NCBI GenBank assembly: GCA_025765615.1
Contig: JAIVFJ010000247.1
Location: 25,958 to 89,957 of the forward strand
DNA length: 64,000 bases
Source of the DNA: Zopfochytrium polystomum
Taxonomy: Eukaryota > Chytridiomycota > Chytridiomycetes > Chytridiales > Chytridiaceae
Direction of reading: 5' to 3'
Both the position numbers and the translations under genes were made by a program. The notes beneath the pieces were generated by a model. The model saw only the letters and a program-made list of their open reading frames with translations, was not told the DNA's origin and did not search any database. Positions 19,560-32,038 of this stretch are shown one piece after another; within the stretch, counting starts at the first letter, position 1; every line of letters starts with the position of its first letter.

Positions 19560-21132
19560 TTCTCCCCACCTCCTCTTCTAGATCTTTGAATCCACACCCA
19601 AGTGGGGCAAGCAGGACACCATCTGCAGGCGGTTCCGAGCAGCAGTCCCCACCCAAGATCGAGCATCTCCGCCTCTCCATCAGCAACGATCCCAATCGCA
19701 ATGTCGACGACAACGACGAGATCTGCATGAGCGCCACCGACTCTGCCTTTGGCGGCGTGGACGAGGATCTCTTTCGCGTTGGTGAGTGTGCCGTTCCTTG
19801 CGTGAGATGGATGTTTTCTGCTGGATCTCCAAGGAGCGAATGACCCGACAATCCATCTCCGTATGAACAGACTTCCTGAAAGAGCTCCCTGACGAGATCG
19901 CAGTTCATGTGCTGTCCTTCTTGCCCGATCGCGAAGCCCTCCTTCTCGCTGCTCAGGTGTCTTCTCGCTGGGCTCTGATTTCCAGAGACGATAGCTTATG
20001 GCGGAGACTGTTCCTCGCCAGATGGCAACTGCCCACACCGTTTCGCACCGAGCCACACTCCATACTCCCCAAACCGCAAAGCAATCCCTCACTTGACCGT
20101 CCCTCACATCTTCCCATTCAGCAAGTACCGTGGAAATCACTCTATATCTACCGTCAGAACCTGTGCGACAACTGGGTGACGACTGAACCCGAAGTCCTTC
20201 TTACACCGGCCACGACGACGCCGTTTACTGTATCCAGTTCGACCCGTATTGGATCGTCTCGGGCTCCCGCGATCGCTCCATCAAAATATGGGACCACCGC
20301 GACCAATCCTGCACTCGCGAAACCCGGGGCCACTCTGGATCCGTCCTATGCCTCCAGTACGACGACCGCCAGATCGTCACCGGCTCCTCCGACTCCACCA
20401 TCCGCATCTGGGACGCCGCCACGGGCGCCTGCACCGCCATCCTCCGCGGCCACGCCAACCCCGTCCTCGACGTCCGCTTCAACCGCAACCTGATCGTGTC
20501 ATGCTCCAAGGACTGCACCATCAAAGTCTGGAACCGCACCACGGGCGCGCTCATCCGGTCCCTCGACGGCCACCACGCCGCCGTCAACGCTGTCCACATG
20601 CACGGCGACCACGTCGTCTCGGCGTCCGGCGACTGCATCGTCAAGATGTGGGACCTCGCCACCGGCGCGCTCGTCCGCGACTTTGTCGGCCATACTCGCG
20701 GTCTCGCGTGCGTGCAGTTTGACGGGAAGCTCGTCGTGTCCGGGTCCAACGACAAGACGATACGCGTGTGGAACGCCGCGACGGGCGCGTGCTTGCGGGT
20801 GCTGGAGGGACACACGGAGCTTGTGCGGACGCTCTGCTTTGACGGGAAGCGGATCGTGAGCGGGAGCTACGACCTCACGATCAAGGTTTGGGACATTGAG
20901 ACTGGCGCCATGCTGCATTCGTTGGAGCGCGTGCACACGAGTTGGATTTTTCACGTGCAGATGGACGCATCGAAGATCATCAGCGCGAGCCAGGTAATTT
21001 CCATGGCTTGTTTTCTTTTCGGTGACGTCGATGAGTCTTCAACGCACTTCTTTCCGTCCTGGCACCGAATAGGACAAGAGAATTGCAATCTGGAACTTTG
21101 GTCACGACGTTCCCTACGCAAGCGATTTTTGA
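19560..21132 (+). CDS. F-box/WD40 repeat protein 1 (SCF substrate receptor type), one apparent frameshift
   Basis: Proteins of this class recruit substrates to SCF ubiquitin ligase through Skp1. Exon 1 ends EDLFRV at a GTGAGT donor (about 19,781); its start is uncertain. The next exon carries an F-box, LPDEIAVHVLSFLPDREALL, with WRRLFLARW. Seven WD40 blades follow, for example DAVYCIQFDPYWIVSGSRD, TIRIWDAATGACT, CTIKVWNRTTGALIRSL and LTIKVWDIETGAML. The last blade is completed after an intron (20,994-21,072) by KRIAIWNFGHDVPYASDF, stop 21,132. Between NWV (about 20,175) and TGHDDAV (about 20,205) the frame shifts by one base with no room for an intron. It closely resembles Pof1/FBXW7-like architecture, but orthology is not established. 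Confidence 0.75.
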
Positions 21133-21645
21133 CAGCTTCTATTCTTAATTTATCACCGCGCAGTGCAATCGGGGTCGTATTATTGTGTTGTTGTGTTCTC
21201 TCTTTTCTTTTTTTCCTACTTTGCCTACTTCAACGCACTCATGCCTCCATTTTCCCTTTTGATTCGTAGTTTTCAATCTCATTTTTCGCTAAGCGAGTTC
21301 TTCACATCTTTGTTCGATAGTCTTAGAAGGCAACAAGAAAGAGTATGGTCTTGAATCACACAGGAGTGGTGTGGTGGAGATGCCTGACGACCCTGTAAGT
21401 CCGTAGTGCATGGGGTGGGTTTGCTGAGGTGATACCTGGACGTAGTCTATGACGGTGCACCGTTGATGGTGCTTTCTCTTCCCTTCGGCCCTTCGGGGCT
21501 GGAACAATATAAAAAATAAAAAAAATAAAAATAAAAATTTGTTTGATAGCCTTAGACGAAAAATGAAAAAAAAAAAGCAACAGAAAACGGACATCCACAG
21601 CGGGAGTCGGCTCATCCATACGAAGACCTTCGAGGAATTGACGAG
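21133..21645. other. Intergenic between convergent genes
   Basis: This is the shared 3' region of the F-box/WD40 gene (+) and the F-BAR gene (-). It is AT-rich, with an AAAATAAAAAT stretch near 21,505-21,540. No gene is seen. Confidence 0.5.
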
Positions 21646-24025
21646 CTATGCAGCTTCGGTGTAATTCCTGTAGAGCATCAATGAGAATACTTTGAGAGAG
21701 CTACTGGAGCTTACCCAGGAATGAAACCTTCCTTCCAGACGCCACCGACGAAAAGCTTGGCCTTCCACCACCTGTTCATCATTCCCCAGTGTAAGCGCGG
21801 GGTAATTGCGAGAAACTCATGCAGTGCAGCAAGCTGGAAAAAAAAAAAAAAATCCCGCAACTCTCACCCGTCGTCCTGCTTCTCCAAAACCTCGAGCACG
21901 TCCCCCGCCGCCGCCGACAGCTCCTGCGACCCGGGCGCCGCCTCAAAGTCGTACATCATCCGCACCCGGCCCGGCCCGGACGCCGCCGTGCTCCACTCCT
22001 TGGCGACCGCCTTGGACGACTGGAGCACGTTCAGACTCGCTTTGCGCGGGGACGCCGCGAATCCGCTGCTGCCGCCGACTCCGCCGGCGCCGCCAGAGAG
22101 GCTTTCGTTCGATCCGCCGGAACCCGCCGCCGCCGCGCCGTTCGCGCCGGCGGGGCTTTCCACCAGCACGCCTCCGTTCGCCGTCGCGCTCTCCGCCGCC
22201 GTCGGCGAAGACACCCCACCGGCGTCCGGCGCGATCGTCGGGAAGCAATGCACGGGCGACGGGACGGGCTGTATCGACTTACCCGCGAGGTGCGCGGGCA
22301 GGTCCGGCGGCGGCTGGTTGTCGATGGACGCGACGAACGCCTCGAGCCGGTGCCGGCGGAGGCCGAGGTTGTCGAGGCGGACGGAGAGGACAGCGGTTTG
22401 GGTGTTGAGCTCGTCGAGGTTTTTGGGATCTTTGTTGGGCTGCGCGGGGTGAGGTTGTTGGAGGGATGGGCGGGGCTGGGTTAGAGAAAACGGACGCGGA
22501 AGGTTGACGCAGATGCAACAAAGGTTGGGAAACCTTTTGGTGGTAAGTATGGAGGAGAAGCTCGACGGCCTGTCTCTTCTTTTCGAGGTCGTACTGGTCG
22601 CGTTCGAGCGCTTTGATGCGTTCTACGGCGGCGCGTCGGCCTTTCTTTGGTGGCATGGCCAGGATGGTGTCATCGTTGTCCTGTGCCCGCAAGCAACGCT
22701 GTTAAGCCAAAAAAAAACCCGGATGGAACACAACCGAAACCGATTAACCTTGTCCATCAGCCGTTCCGACTCCGTCCGCGCAAGCGTCCTCGCCGTCGCC
22801 GGCCTCTTCACCGTCATATCCTTCGCCGACTAATGAACGAAATGCAAGCATCAGCATTCAATCCATCCACATAAAGCAAATAGTACCAAACTCAAACGCA
22901 CCGCCTTCTCCTCAAAAAGGTAGTCTGGCGGAACCGGCTCGCCCGTCTTCAAATTCGATATCAACAGCTCCGAGTCGCGCTCCGCAGACATTTGCTGAAC
23001 GGCCGCCGACAGGTTTTCGTGTCCTTCGATCGTCGTTGGAATCACTGTGGATAGAAGCTCGTGGTACTTTACGAGGGCCACGCGCGTTGCGCGAACGTTG
23101 AAGTTTTCGTTGTTTGTTTGCACGTCCTTGTTGTTTTTTATTCCAGTGAGAGGGGCGAGTTTGAAATTCAACTATCGGCATATCCATGAATGAAGTGGCA
23201 TTTAAACTTACTCGTAGGATGTTGGGAAGAAAGTTTGTGTAGTGGTTGTTCTTCTTTTCATTCGTTTCCCCTTCAGGTATTTCTCGCATCAAAACTCAGG
23301 CGCAGAAGAAATGGATGTCTCTCACCGATGCACTTTTGGTATGCTTCCATCGCGTCGGTGGCTAAAAGCGCACGCTTGTCGGACTCTGCCTTGGCCTGTT
23401 TCACGACGGGGTCAGCGATTAAACTAATTTTCATGTGCGATTGACCTCACCGCTTCGATCTCCTTGTCGGTTGCTTTCGTGTTCTTTGAAATTTTCTCGA
23501 ACGCACTCCTCGCTGCTTCCATGGTCTTCTTTTCCACCTCGAATCTCTCTCGGCTCTGTGCTTCGACACACGTTTGAGAGATACTGAAAAGAGCTCATGT
23601 TCAAGCTCCTTACCCGATCCAACGTCGTGAGCTGCTTTTGCATCTCGAGGTTCGCCTTTCTAATTTCCATGCTGCGCGAGTACTCCAGCTCGATCTCGGC
23701 GCGCTTCTTCATAAACTCGTTGATCCCGTGCATGAAGCGGACGCCCTCCGAGACGAACTCTTCGACCTCGTGCCATTGGTCCTGTGTGGACAGCCGCAGG
23801 CAAACGTTGATGGGATGATGCACGGTCGGGAATTGGAGAAGGGGGAGGGTACCGGTCGGGTGAGAGATGAGACGAAGTGGGGCTGTTCAGAATTGTTTGG
23901 ACTCGGCGTGTGGGATTGATGTTTCCTCAACGCCTCTGAAAGAAATACGAAAGGAGGCGCAACCAGATCGGCGAGCTCGCTTTCACGCTCAACTGCCTTA
24001 CCCACAGCTCAGTTCCGAAAGTCAT
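21646..24025 (-). CDS. F-BAR and SH3 domain protein, BZZ1-like
   Basis: Such proteins bend membranes at actin patches and activate WASP/Las17 during endocytosis. Exon 1 (24,025-24,002) encodes MTFGTELW and ends at GTAAGG. Exon 2 (23,781-23,614) continues DQWHEVEEFVSEGVRFMHGI and RAEIELEYSRSMEIRK, the FCH start. Exon 3 (23,555-23,451) reads FEVEKKTMEAARSAFEK. Later exons give ALVKYHELLSTVIPTTIEGH, coiled-coil segments (AVERIKALERDQYDLEKK) and LRRHRLEAFVASIDNQPPP. A Ser/Gly-rich linker leads to one SH3 domain: RVRMMYDFEAAPGSQELS, WWKAKLFVGGVWKEGFIPG and NYTEAA, stop 21,646. Yeast Bzz1 has two SH3 domains; only one is seen here. All joins keep frame, and the gene looks intact. Confidence 0.85.
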
Positions 24026-24382
24026 AGTCGGTCTGGTGAGTTTTCGTACGGTGCTATTCGTTTGGCTCTTTTTTAGTGTTTCTGGAAGAAAGTTCTGTGG
24101 GCGTGATGCTTGCCACGATCAATTCCCACCGACTGAGCGAGAACACGGCGATCCGTTGAGGGAAATAAAAGTATCTTCAACCAAATGGAACGCGCTCGGT
24201 TCTCCACAGATTCAAACCTGTAATCCAAACAAAGGAAAGGACTTTAGCAGAGTGCCGCTTCTGCCAACAAGACTTCGCAATGGGCCAAGGTTCAAAAATA
24301 ATAGTCCTGTTTGCATGGGAAAGGCCTTTTGGATTTCAATAATAGCTATACTTTATTAAAAGGCTTGGTTGCTGTTGCTACT
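24026..24382. other. Intergenic between two minus-strand genes
   Basis: This covers the promoter side of the F-BAR gene and the 3' side of the first membrane-protein gene. No further features are seen. Confidence 0.4.
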
Positions 24383-25801
24383 TTACACTTTCTGGCTGGT
24401 GCTCTCAGACCTCGATCGCGACATTGACTGCTTGATCAAATCGGATTGAGTGCTTGTGGTCCGCTTCTGCATTACCGAAACGAGCTTGCGGACTCGATCA
24501 CAGTCAGTGAGCAGTATGATAAGGAGCATCGGGTAAGTAATCGTGGTGAAAATCCTGAGGAAGGGTGTTAATTTGGATCATCAGGCCACTTGGCTGCGTT
24601 CACGATCCCTCATGCCTACCAAGCTGATGGATGAGCGTGTTAGTAGTGAATAAACCTAAAGACACTTCTGCCCAACCTTGCGTTCCGTCGAAAAACCATC
24701 CACCTGATATATTCTATTTCGTTAGAGAAGTGCAACCTTTAGAACTATCGAGTATCCCACCGGCCGTCATAAAAAACAAAAAGATCGTCCCTGAGTACAA
24801 GATGCACCGCGTCACACAATCGGCGTACACCAAAACCCCCACTTTCGCGTTGTTCATCTCGCGCATGACAGCGATGATTCGATATTGTGACGCGCCAAAA
24901 AGCAATGTCTCCATAACGCAATTGTACGTTGCCGTGGCGATGGATAGGTTTACTTGGACCTGACTCTGTTGGATTTTTGGTGTCAATGAGAATAAATTGG
25001 GACCCAGGAGCAAAGATCTTCACCGTTGCTCCGCCTGGCAGCTCAAACATAGAAATATCTGATCAAGGTAAAATTTTGAGAATCTCGGCTGGGCAGGAAC
25101 AAGCTGAAACAAATACCGGATCTGTGGGCGACTCGTCCGTCAAAGTAGAGCGATGGATTTAGAAAACTCACGCGTGTAGTGCAAATTCAACGAAAGCGAC
25201 TATTGAGGCGGCAATCCACAAAAGATTTTTTTTCGAAGGAATCATCAACAGCAACGCTCTGTATGATGTGTGGTATGAGAGAAGAGCAAACTATAAAATA
25301 CGAGTGCTTGTGAGTATATGAAAGTCACTTTGAAGGACAGGACGCGACTCGACGATTTATACCTCTAGAGCCATGCAAACTCACAAAATTAGCGAAAAGA
25401 GTCAGTAAGAAAGTCTCTGTTTTCGTAACTAGAACCCGCTCATACTCACACGCAGGGCCTAAGTACAAGTGCGGTAAAAGATACAGTTGATCGTCGGAGA
25501 ACGTAGTACCGTCGAGGACGGCATAGAATACGTTATAGATGACATTAAGTGCGAGGACACCCCAAATCGACGCTTGAAGGTTGCGATCGTCGATACGCGA
25601 GATCTGCTCGCGGAATGCGCCTGCCTGCGTTTTGGTTGACCGATCACGATCACGACTGGTGCAGCGGTGAACTTACAACGACAACTGTTAGAAGTACACC
25701 AGCAATGTCCTCGTTGCACCCTCTGAGATTTGGAAGCTGTTGATCAGCCCCGCGACGCGTTCGCGGCCAACCAACTGTCTTCCTTACGTGGAACTGGACA
25801 T
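24383..25801 (-). CDS. Multi-pass membrane protein, tandem copy 1
   Basis: A many-exon gene starts MSSST (25,801) and splices to GCNEDIAGVLLTVVV. Then come FREQISRIDDRNLQASIWG-, VLALNVIYNVFYAVLDG, a segment around 25,180 equivalent to copy 2's RALLLMIPS, and LSIATATYNCVMETLLFGAS. Next are QYRIIAVMREMNNAKVGVL, CILYSGTIFLFFMTAG and IFTTITYPMLLIILLTDCD. The tail is basic: RVRKLVSVMQKRTTSTQSD to ...STSQKV, stop 24,383. About seven hydrophobic segments and a Ser-rich cytoplasmic-like tail give a 7TM-like layout. I do not recognise the family. It is clearly paralogous to the adjacent copy. Start exons of only a few codons occur in both copies, which supports the model. Confidence 0.7.
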
Positions 25802-25864
25802 TTTTTTTTCCGCCTCTCAGAAAATAAAATAATGGCAACAATATTGTTATTTTTCCGCGATTCG

Positions 25865-27295
25865 TTACAGCCTTGCACTGTTGACTTGAGACCTCCCTCC
25901 CAATGTTGTATCTTTTAGCAGACCGGAATGAACGCTTGATGTCCGCTTCTGCATTTCCGAGACGAGCTTGCGGACACGATCGCAATCAGTCAGAAGCACA
26001 ATCAGCATCATTGGGTAAGAAATGACTCCAAAAATCCTATCAGAAGGTTAAGCATCGTGATACACAAGGATTAGGACTTAGCACCATGCTGGATCAGACG
26101 AACGATTATTAAGAGTTTTAGCTATTGCTTGCCGATGATCGAGAGCCCACTCCTCACCTGGCATAGAATCGTAGAACCATCCTCCTGATTGTTTTTGAAC
26201 AGAATCAAGTGAGCCCAATCGATGCACAATTCCTTTCGCAGTTGATAAAGCAATCATACCTGCGGTCATGAAGAATAACAACATCGACCCCGAATACAAG
26301 AAGCATCGAACGATACAATCGAAGTACACCCAAAATCCAACCTTCGCATTGTTCATCTCCCGCATCACTGTGACTATTCGGTACTGCGAAGCACAGAAGA
26401 AGAACGTTTCCATGATGCAATTATACGATGCTGTGGTGATGGACAGCTTCACTTGTATCGGATTCTGCTGAAAGTATGAAAGGAGGTTTAACTATTATGA
26501 AGTCTTACCGTGGGGCCATCTGGCAGTGCATAAATGGCCAGATCTGATGAAGATTCGAGCTTTCAGAGTCATGATGGACACGAAAGAGCAAAGTACCTGA
26601 TCTGTGAGGAAGTTGTTCGTGAGTCATGTCAGCCGCAAAATCCTCGTACTCACGAGTGAAGAGCCAACTCAACCAGCGCAAACAAGGACGCGGCAATCCA
26701 CAAAACCTGCTTTCTCGAAGGAATCATAAGCAAAAGCGCTCTGTAAGAGGTGTGGTATGAAAGTAGCGCAAACTGAACGCATTGAGTAAAGGGGTTTCGA
26801 GATCAGCTTTGTAACAATCAAGGTAGTGAAGGCACCTCCAGTCCCATGCAAACTACGAGGCACAGTACAAAAGTTATCGAAGCGATCTGATCATTTTAGC
26901 GCGTAGAAAATTGACCTACTTGTGGGTGCCCAGTACAAATTCGATAGAAGATCTTGTTGGTCTTCAGTAAATGTAAGCCCATCAAAGAAGGCATAGAACA
27001 GGTTGTTAAGTAGATTAAGGGCCAAGACGGTCCAGATCGACGCTTGGAGGTGGCGATCATCGATCCGTGACATCTGCTCGCGGAAGGCGCCAGCCTAGAA
27101 GTGGAAAGAGCGTGATTATTGGACACGAGGGGAAGTTGTCTCCCTCACGATCACGACGGTAAGGAGTATCCCAGCGATATCTTCGTTGCAGCCTCTGCGT
27201 ATCGAGTAGAAATAATTAGAAAGCCTCGTAGCTTTGTCGGCAAGGGAGGGGCTCTTCAAATGCCGTCGTACACTGAGCTAGACATAAGAGGGAAC
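25865..27295 (-). CDS. Multi-pass membrane protein, tandem copy 2
   Basis: It parallels copy 1 exon by exon. MSSSV (27,295; GT donor GTACGA) joins GCNEDIAGILLTVVI, FREQMSRIDDRHLQASIWT, VLALNLLNNLFYAFFDGLTF and ASITFVLCLVVCMGLE. Next come SYHTSYRALLLMIPSRKQVL with WIAASLFALVELALHS, LSITTASYNCIMETFFFCAS, YRIVTVMREMNNAKVGFWV and FDCIVRCFLYSGSMLLFFM. The end is IFGVISYPMMLIVLLTDCD, RVRKLVSEMQKRTSS..., stop 25,865. The 64-bp gap to copy 1 means its promoter must lie within this gene's 3' region. The loop and TM5-TM7 residues are the most conserved between copies. Function is unknown; a receptor- or channel-like role is only a guess. Confidence 0.7.
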
Positions 27296-27620
27296 GAACG
27301 ATCTAAAAATTCGATAATAAACGCGCAAAATAGCGAACAAAACGCGTTCGGTTTTGACATGCCTTGATTACGGCCCCACACTTCCAACCAATATTTACGT
27401 CGCGGGTGGGCGAGAAGGTTGAAATGATCATGTGAACGCAAGGGCACAGGCGCACCATTACCAAAACTCGGATATTCTGCTGAGCAAGACTGGTTTGCGA
27501 TAATCAAATTGCAACGGTACAAACAGTAAATGAAATGCACAGGATCTTTAACTTAATAAAGCGCTTATGGACTAACAAATTTGGCCCTCTCCTTCACATG
27601 ATCACATTGCCGGAGTCTGC

Positions 27621-28090
27621 TCACAAACTTAGATCTGATTTATGTGAGAAAGACTGAGAAGCGGCTGGCTGTTTCTGCATCTCCGAAAGGAGTTTACGAA
27701 CACCATCGCAATCAGTGAACAGCACAATCAGCATCAGTATTGGGTGATCGTGGTGAAAATCCTATGACGAATTGGTTATGACACTTGCTGAATCAGCTCG
27801 CCTCTACAACCAAACGATACGGCATGCTGATGGAACAGAATAGATGTTTCGGGAACTGGTTGATATGTTCTCGGGCTTCAAAAGGAGTTTTCCCGGATGC
27901 AGGATCTAAAAACCATCCTCTTGTTAAAATGACTTCTTAGTGAACCGAAAATGGTGCGGTTTGCGTGCTCCGACTTACCCTGCAAAGTGACATTGATGGA
28001 AGCAAAGGAAGCTGCAATGATCCAGTTGAAACGCAGCGTGGAAACACGATCAACAGCGTCCGGTAGGTCGAGTGAAACATTAAAATATCT
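27621..28090 (-). pseudogene. Multi-pass membrane protein, copy 3, decayed
   Basis: Only two homologous blocks remain. The first reads FHSTYRTLLIVFPR in one frame and FNWIIAASFASINVTLQ in another (equivalent to SYHTSYRALLLMIPSRK and WIAASLFALVELALHS). The second is the last exon, FTTITQY then MLIVLFTDCDGVRKLLSEMQ in a shifted frame, stop 27,621. TM1-TM3 and the TM5-TM6 exons are missing. Confidence 0.65.
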
Positions 28091-28317
28091 TGTGAGCGGG
28101 TTTCAGGGCATCAGAAAGATAATTTGAGTATATTCATGCAGAGAGAATGAACCACCAAATCCTGCATACTCATACAGATCGAATCTAGTGCTGGTCCACA
28201 TCAGCCAGTCATTAAAACGCGTCGGAATCTCCCGCCCATTATTGGGTTTGTGGATCTGAAGAACCTGCTTTTATTGGCGGGCGGTGGGGAAAGCCAAAGA
28301 AATTGACGACGACAACA

Positions 28318-31300
28318 ATGGGTGCCACCGAGAGCACGCTTGCGTTTCGCAAGAACGTCTTTGCCTTGTTCGAGCAGAGGGTAAGAGCCAGAGCGAGCAG
28401 CGAGCGGGCGGCGACGGCGGCGGGCGTGAAGAAACACGGATCGCGCAGATCGCGGACTGGATCGGCCTCCCGCGGGGATGCGAAAAACTTTTACCGACGA
28501 TCGCGGGCTCGCCGGAGGCGATCTGCCGCTGTCGCTGTCTGCGGATCGCGATTTGCAGTGCAATAGCCATCTGCTGACGTTTGCTCGCGCAGAACCTGTC
28601 GGACGACGAGTTTTTCGCCCAATTCTACCAGCTCCCGACGAACGCGGAGGAGATCTTCAACCTCTTCTCCCCCAAGGACATTCGCTTTGTCAGAGACTCG
28701 GCCCCCGAGAACCTGCAGACCCTATGCAAAAAGGTGAAAACCAGTCGTTCGCTTTCGAATGTGACAACCCCAACGTGCGATCGCTTGACGGGGCGCATCT
28801 CAAAACTCGCCTAACTTTCGCCACTCGATCCCACCACAGCTGAGCGCGCGGATCTTTCGATTTACATCTCTTGAAACAGCCCCGACGAAAGAAGACATTC
28901 GCGACGTGTTGAACTGCTCGCGGATCCTCACGCGCATCGTGCCGTACATTTTCGAGACGGCGACGTCGGAAAACCTCGCTGAGACCATCTTTTGGACGCG
29001 CAGCAGCGACGCGGCAGATGCGGTGGACGACCGGTTGGGACCGAAGCTGATTCGATCCGTCGTGCAGTTGCTGTTTTACAAAGGGTGAGGAGGAAGAGCC
29101 GGCATGAAGGTGCCCCGGATTTCTGACTGGCGTATTGTCGGAAAGCTTGACTCTTCCAGACTCAGTCTCGAAGGACCCTGGGGTGCGTTACGTTATTTGG
29201 GACAAGGGTGTTGGCGCGTCGGCAGCCCCATCAGCACCTGCAGCCATCATTGCGAACCGCATCGAAGTTCTCCGGCTGTTTCTTGCGCTTCTGTCTTCGG
29301 GGATGTACCATCCGGCGGCGACGTCTATGAAAGTCGTAAACAAGTGGGCAGTGACGGTCGGAACGGGTCTGGAGAAAAAGGCAGTTTTGACGTTGCTGTG
29401 CTCGCTTCTGAACGTGCCTTGCAATTACGACCCCGTAGGCTGGGGCCTCATTCCATACAATCATGTGAGTTCTTACTGCGATGCTTTACCTTTCGCTGGC
29501 CCCCACCACTTGTCAACGATGGTACCCATTCAGGTCTTTTTCACGGATTCGCATGAACAACTGGTTACGCTCTGTCTCGAGACGCTCATTGTGCTTTTGG
29601 ACTTTGGTGGGGGTGCGCCACTGACGAGGCGGCAATCGATCTCAGTTCACGCTGAAGTAACGTAAGGGCTTCTTTCGCGCCTACCACGCACTGTCATATC
29701 TTACGTCTTTCATTTAGAGGCGAGGACGGCAACCCTACAGTAACCTCTGACACCACAAACCCTGACACGCCAAAGGAAGCGGCTGTGGTGAGCTGATTTG
29801 GTATCATAAAAGCCTAACTTGCGTGCTTCCAGCCGAATTCCGGGAACAACGATTTTCGTCTGTACGCCGCGAAACTTCACCGTGTCGAAGACTTTCGCTT
29901 CATGATGGATGGAATCTGCCGAGCGTTGAAAAACCCCCTCGATGTGAGCGCAAAATTTTTAGATATTGAGTCTGACAAAGCAAGCCAGACTGCGAACACT
30001 TACCTTCCTGGTGCAAACAAACGAATATCGATACACACTGAAGTTCTCATGCTGTTCTGGGAGCTGATGGACGTTAACGAGGTGACACTAGTTTGCCGAC
30101 AAGCGAGAGTCTGACGTAAAATTCTGCAGAAATTCGCGGCCTTTGCCAAATCCTCTGAAAAAATTCTTACCGTCCTCGGCGCGTTGGTTTATTTTGTCAT
30201 GGAAAACAAGGGAAACTCAAGTAAGCCAACAGTACTGCACCAACTACTGTAACGCGGATTTTTCAATTTTCCTCCTCCAGACGAGCTGGGACTGGTTCGC
30301 ACTTGCTGCTTCCTACTACACATGCTGTCCCAAGATCGCGCGTTCGCTGTTCAGCTAAACACTGCATTTGACGCAAGTATTGTCGGCGTTGCATCCAAAA
30401 GCCTACCAATGTTTGCGCAAGGTAACTTTGGTGACTTTCTCTTCCTGGTACGTGTGATTGGTCGCGCGCATTTTGTTTCGAGTGTCGTAATGACTTAAAC
30501 GACTGTTTCTGTGTCGTAGGCAATCCACGCGATTATCACAACTACCTCGAAAACTCCGGTCGCAAGCCTTCACGAGAACTTCCTCATAACGCTCACGAAC
30601 GTGTCGCCGTTCGTCAAATCGCTGACGGTGGTCACGGTCAACAAATTGCTCGGTCTCTTCATGTCGTTTTCAAACCCGGGCTACATGCTTTCGAACGAAA
30701 CAAACCACAAGATGGTCTTTTACGTCCTCGATGTCTTCAACAATATGGTGCAATATCAAATCACGGGTGAGTGGGAACAGAGCGGTTCGATCCTCCGATC
30801 AAAGAGCTCATCCAACTCCACACTCAATCAATTCCTGCGTGTCTCTTGAGCAAAGGCAACACCCACCTTGTGTACGCCATCGTTCGTCACAAAAACCGCT
30901 TCCACGAGCTCCACGAGATGACCTTTGAGTCCGCCACCGAAGAGCTCAACCGGCTGCGCGACCTGAAGCTGCAGCGGCTTCGTAAGTTGGAGCAGGCGGG
31001 TGTCCACGGGGACGCCTCCGCGTCGCCGACGCTCCCGCGGCAGTCTGTTTCGCCGCCGGACGAGGCGAAAGCTGCGACGGCCAATTCTACCCCGTCGACG
31101 CCCGTGCAGAACGGCGGCGGCGCGCTGCAGTCACCCGGGTCTGTGACGGGGGTCGAGGCCGCGCCAACAGCTGGTGAGACGGAAAAGAACGGTGGCGCTC
31201 CGCCGCCAGCGAGCCCAATCGACTCCTTGTCGGACAAGGCCAAGGGGAAGCTACCGGCCGCCGTCGTCGGCGAGAAGCCAAAGTTTGAGCCGACGATCGA

Positions 31301-31817
31301 ATGGGTGTGTGTTCCGTCGTCTTTAACGATCGTGGGAACCTTTTTAACCAACCCACCACACACACACACACACACACACACACCGCACCCTTTCTTTCAC
31401 TAATCCCAGTTCAACTACTGGAAATCTCACCTCCGCCTCCACCTCCTCCTCACCCTCGTAGACGCCCTCGGCCCGCCCATCGAGAACCTCTGCCTTACCC
31501 AAGGGCTCAACGACGACCGCAAAGTCATCGAGTACCTGCAGAGCGGGACTCTAGTCGGCCTGCTCCCTCTCCCGAACCCGATCTACATTCGAAAGTTTAG
31601 CTTCACCGAACCCGTGCGGGTGTGGTTCATGAGCTACATGTGGGGGTGCGTTTTCGTAAAGAGCACCAGCCCGTCGGGGGGCGCGGAGATGGCGAAGCTT
31701 TGCCCTGCTGTGTGGACGGGTAAGGGGAGTTGCAGATTTTGTTTGAGGTTCGTCTGGTACTGATTTGAGATTACAGGAACGAAAGTCCAGCTGTTTGGTG
31801 TGAGGTTGTCGGTGTAG
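28318..31817 (+). CDS. HID1: HID1 family protein (Golgi/dense-core vesicle trafficking)
   Basis: HID1 proteins are myristoylated peripheral Golgi proteins conserved from fission yeast (Hid1/Ftp105) to animals. The start ATG (28,318) gives MGATEST, and Gly2 is consistent with N-myristoylation. The chain continues through at least ten exons: FRKNVFALFEQR, NLSDDEFFAQFYQLP, DIRDVLNCSRILTRIVPYIF, AETIFWTR and RSVVQLLFYKG. Then come RIEVLRLFLALLSSGMY, NVPCNYDPVGWGLIPYNH, LVTLCLETLIVLLDF, DFRFMMDGICRALKNPLD and ELGLVRTCCFLLHMLSQDRA. The end has LHENFLITLTNVSPFVKSL, RHKNRFHELHEMTFESATEE, an Ala/Pro-rich insert and FNYWKSHLRLHLLLTLVDAL, stop 31,815-31,817. No frame breaks were found. A (CA)n tract at 31,357-31,384 sits just before the last acceptor. 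Confidence 0.9.
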
Positions 31818-32038
31818 GCAAGAAGTGGGTGGGATGTTGTCGCGGGTGAGAAGCAAATAGGTTAAACAGCGGCCATTGTTGTGCCAAATTCGAATCAAGA
31901 CTGTCTTTGTTTTGCCCGTTAAGAGTCAGTTTATTGAGAAAGAAGGTTGGGGAGGAGTGGGGCACGCGGCAACACAGCAGTGCTTCCGGCGCGCCATACA
32001 CCATGATCATGCTTTACTATGAAGTCTCTTTTCATTAT

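Noticed and set aside
19172..20140. 322-residue minus-strand open frame
   Set aside because: It lies opposite the F-box exon and a T22 tract; the plus strand carries the recognisable F-box and WD40 sequence.
21719..22484. Plus-strand open frames of 200-243 residues
   Set aside because: They are antisense to the linker and SH3 exons of the F-BAR gene, whose splice joins and domains are clear.
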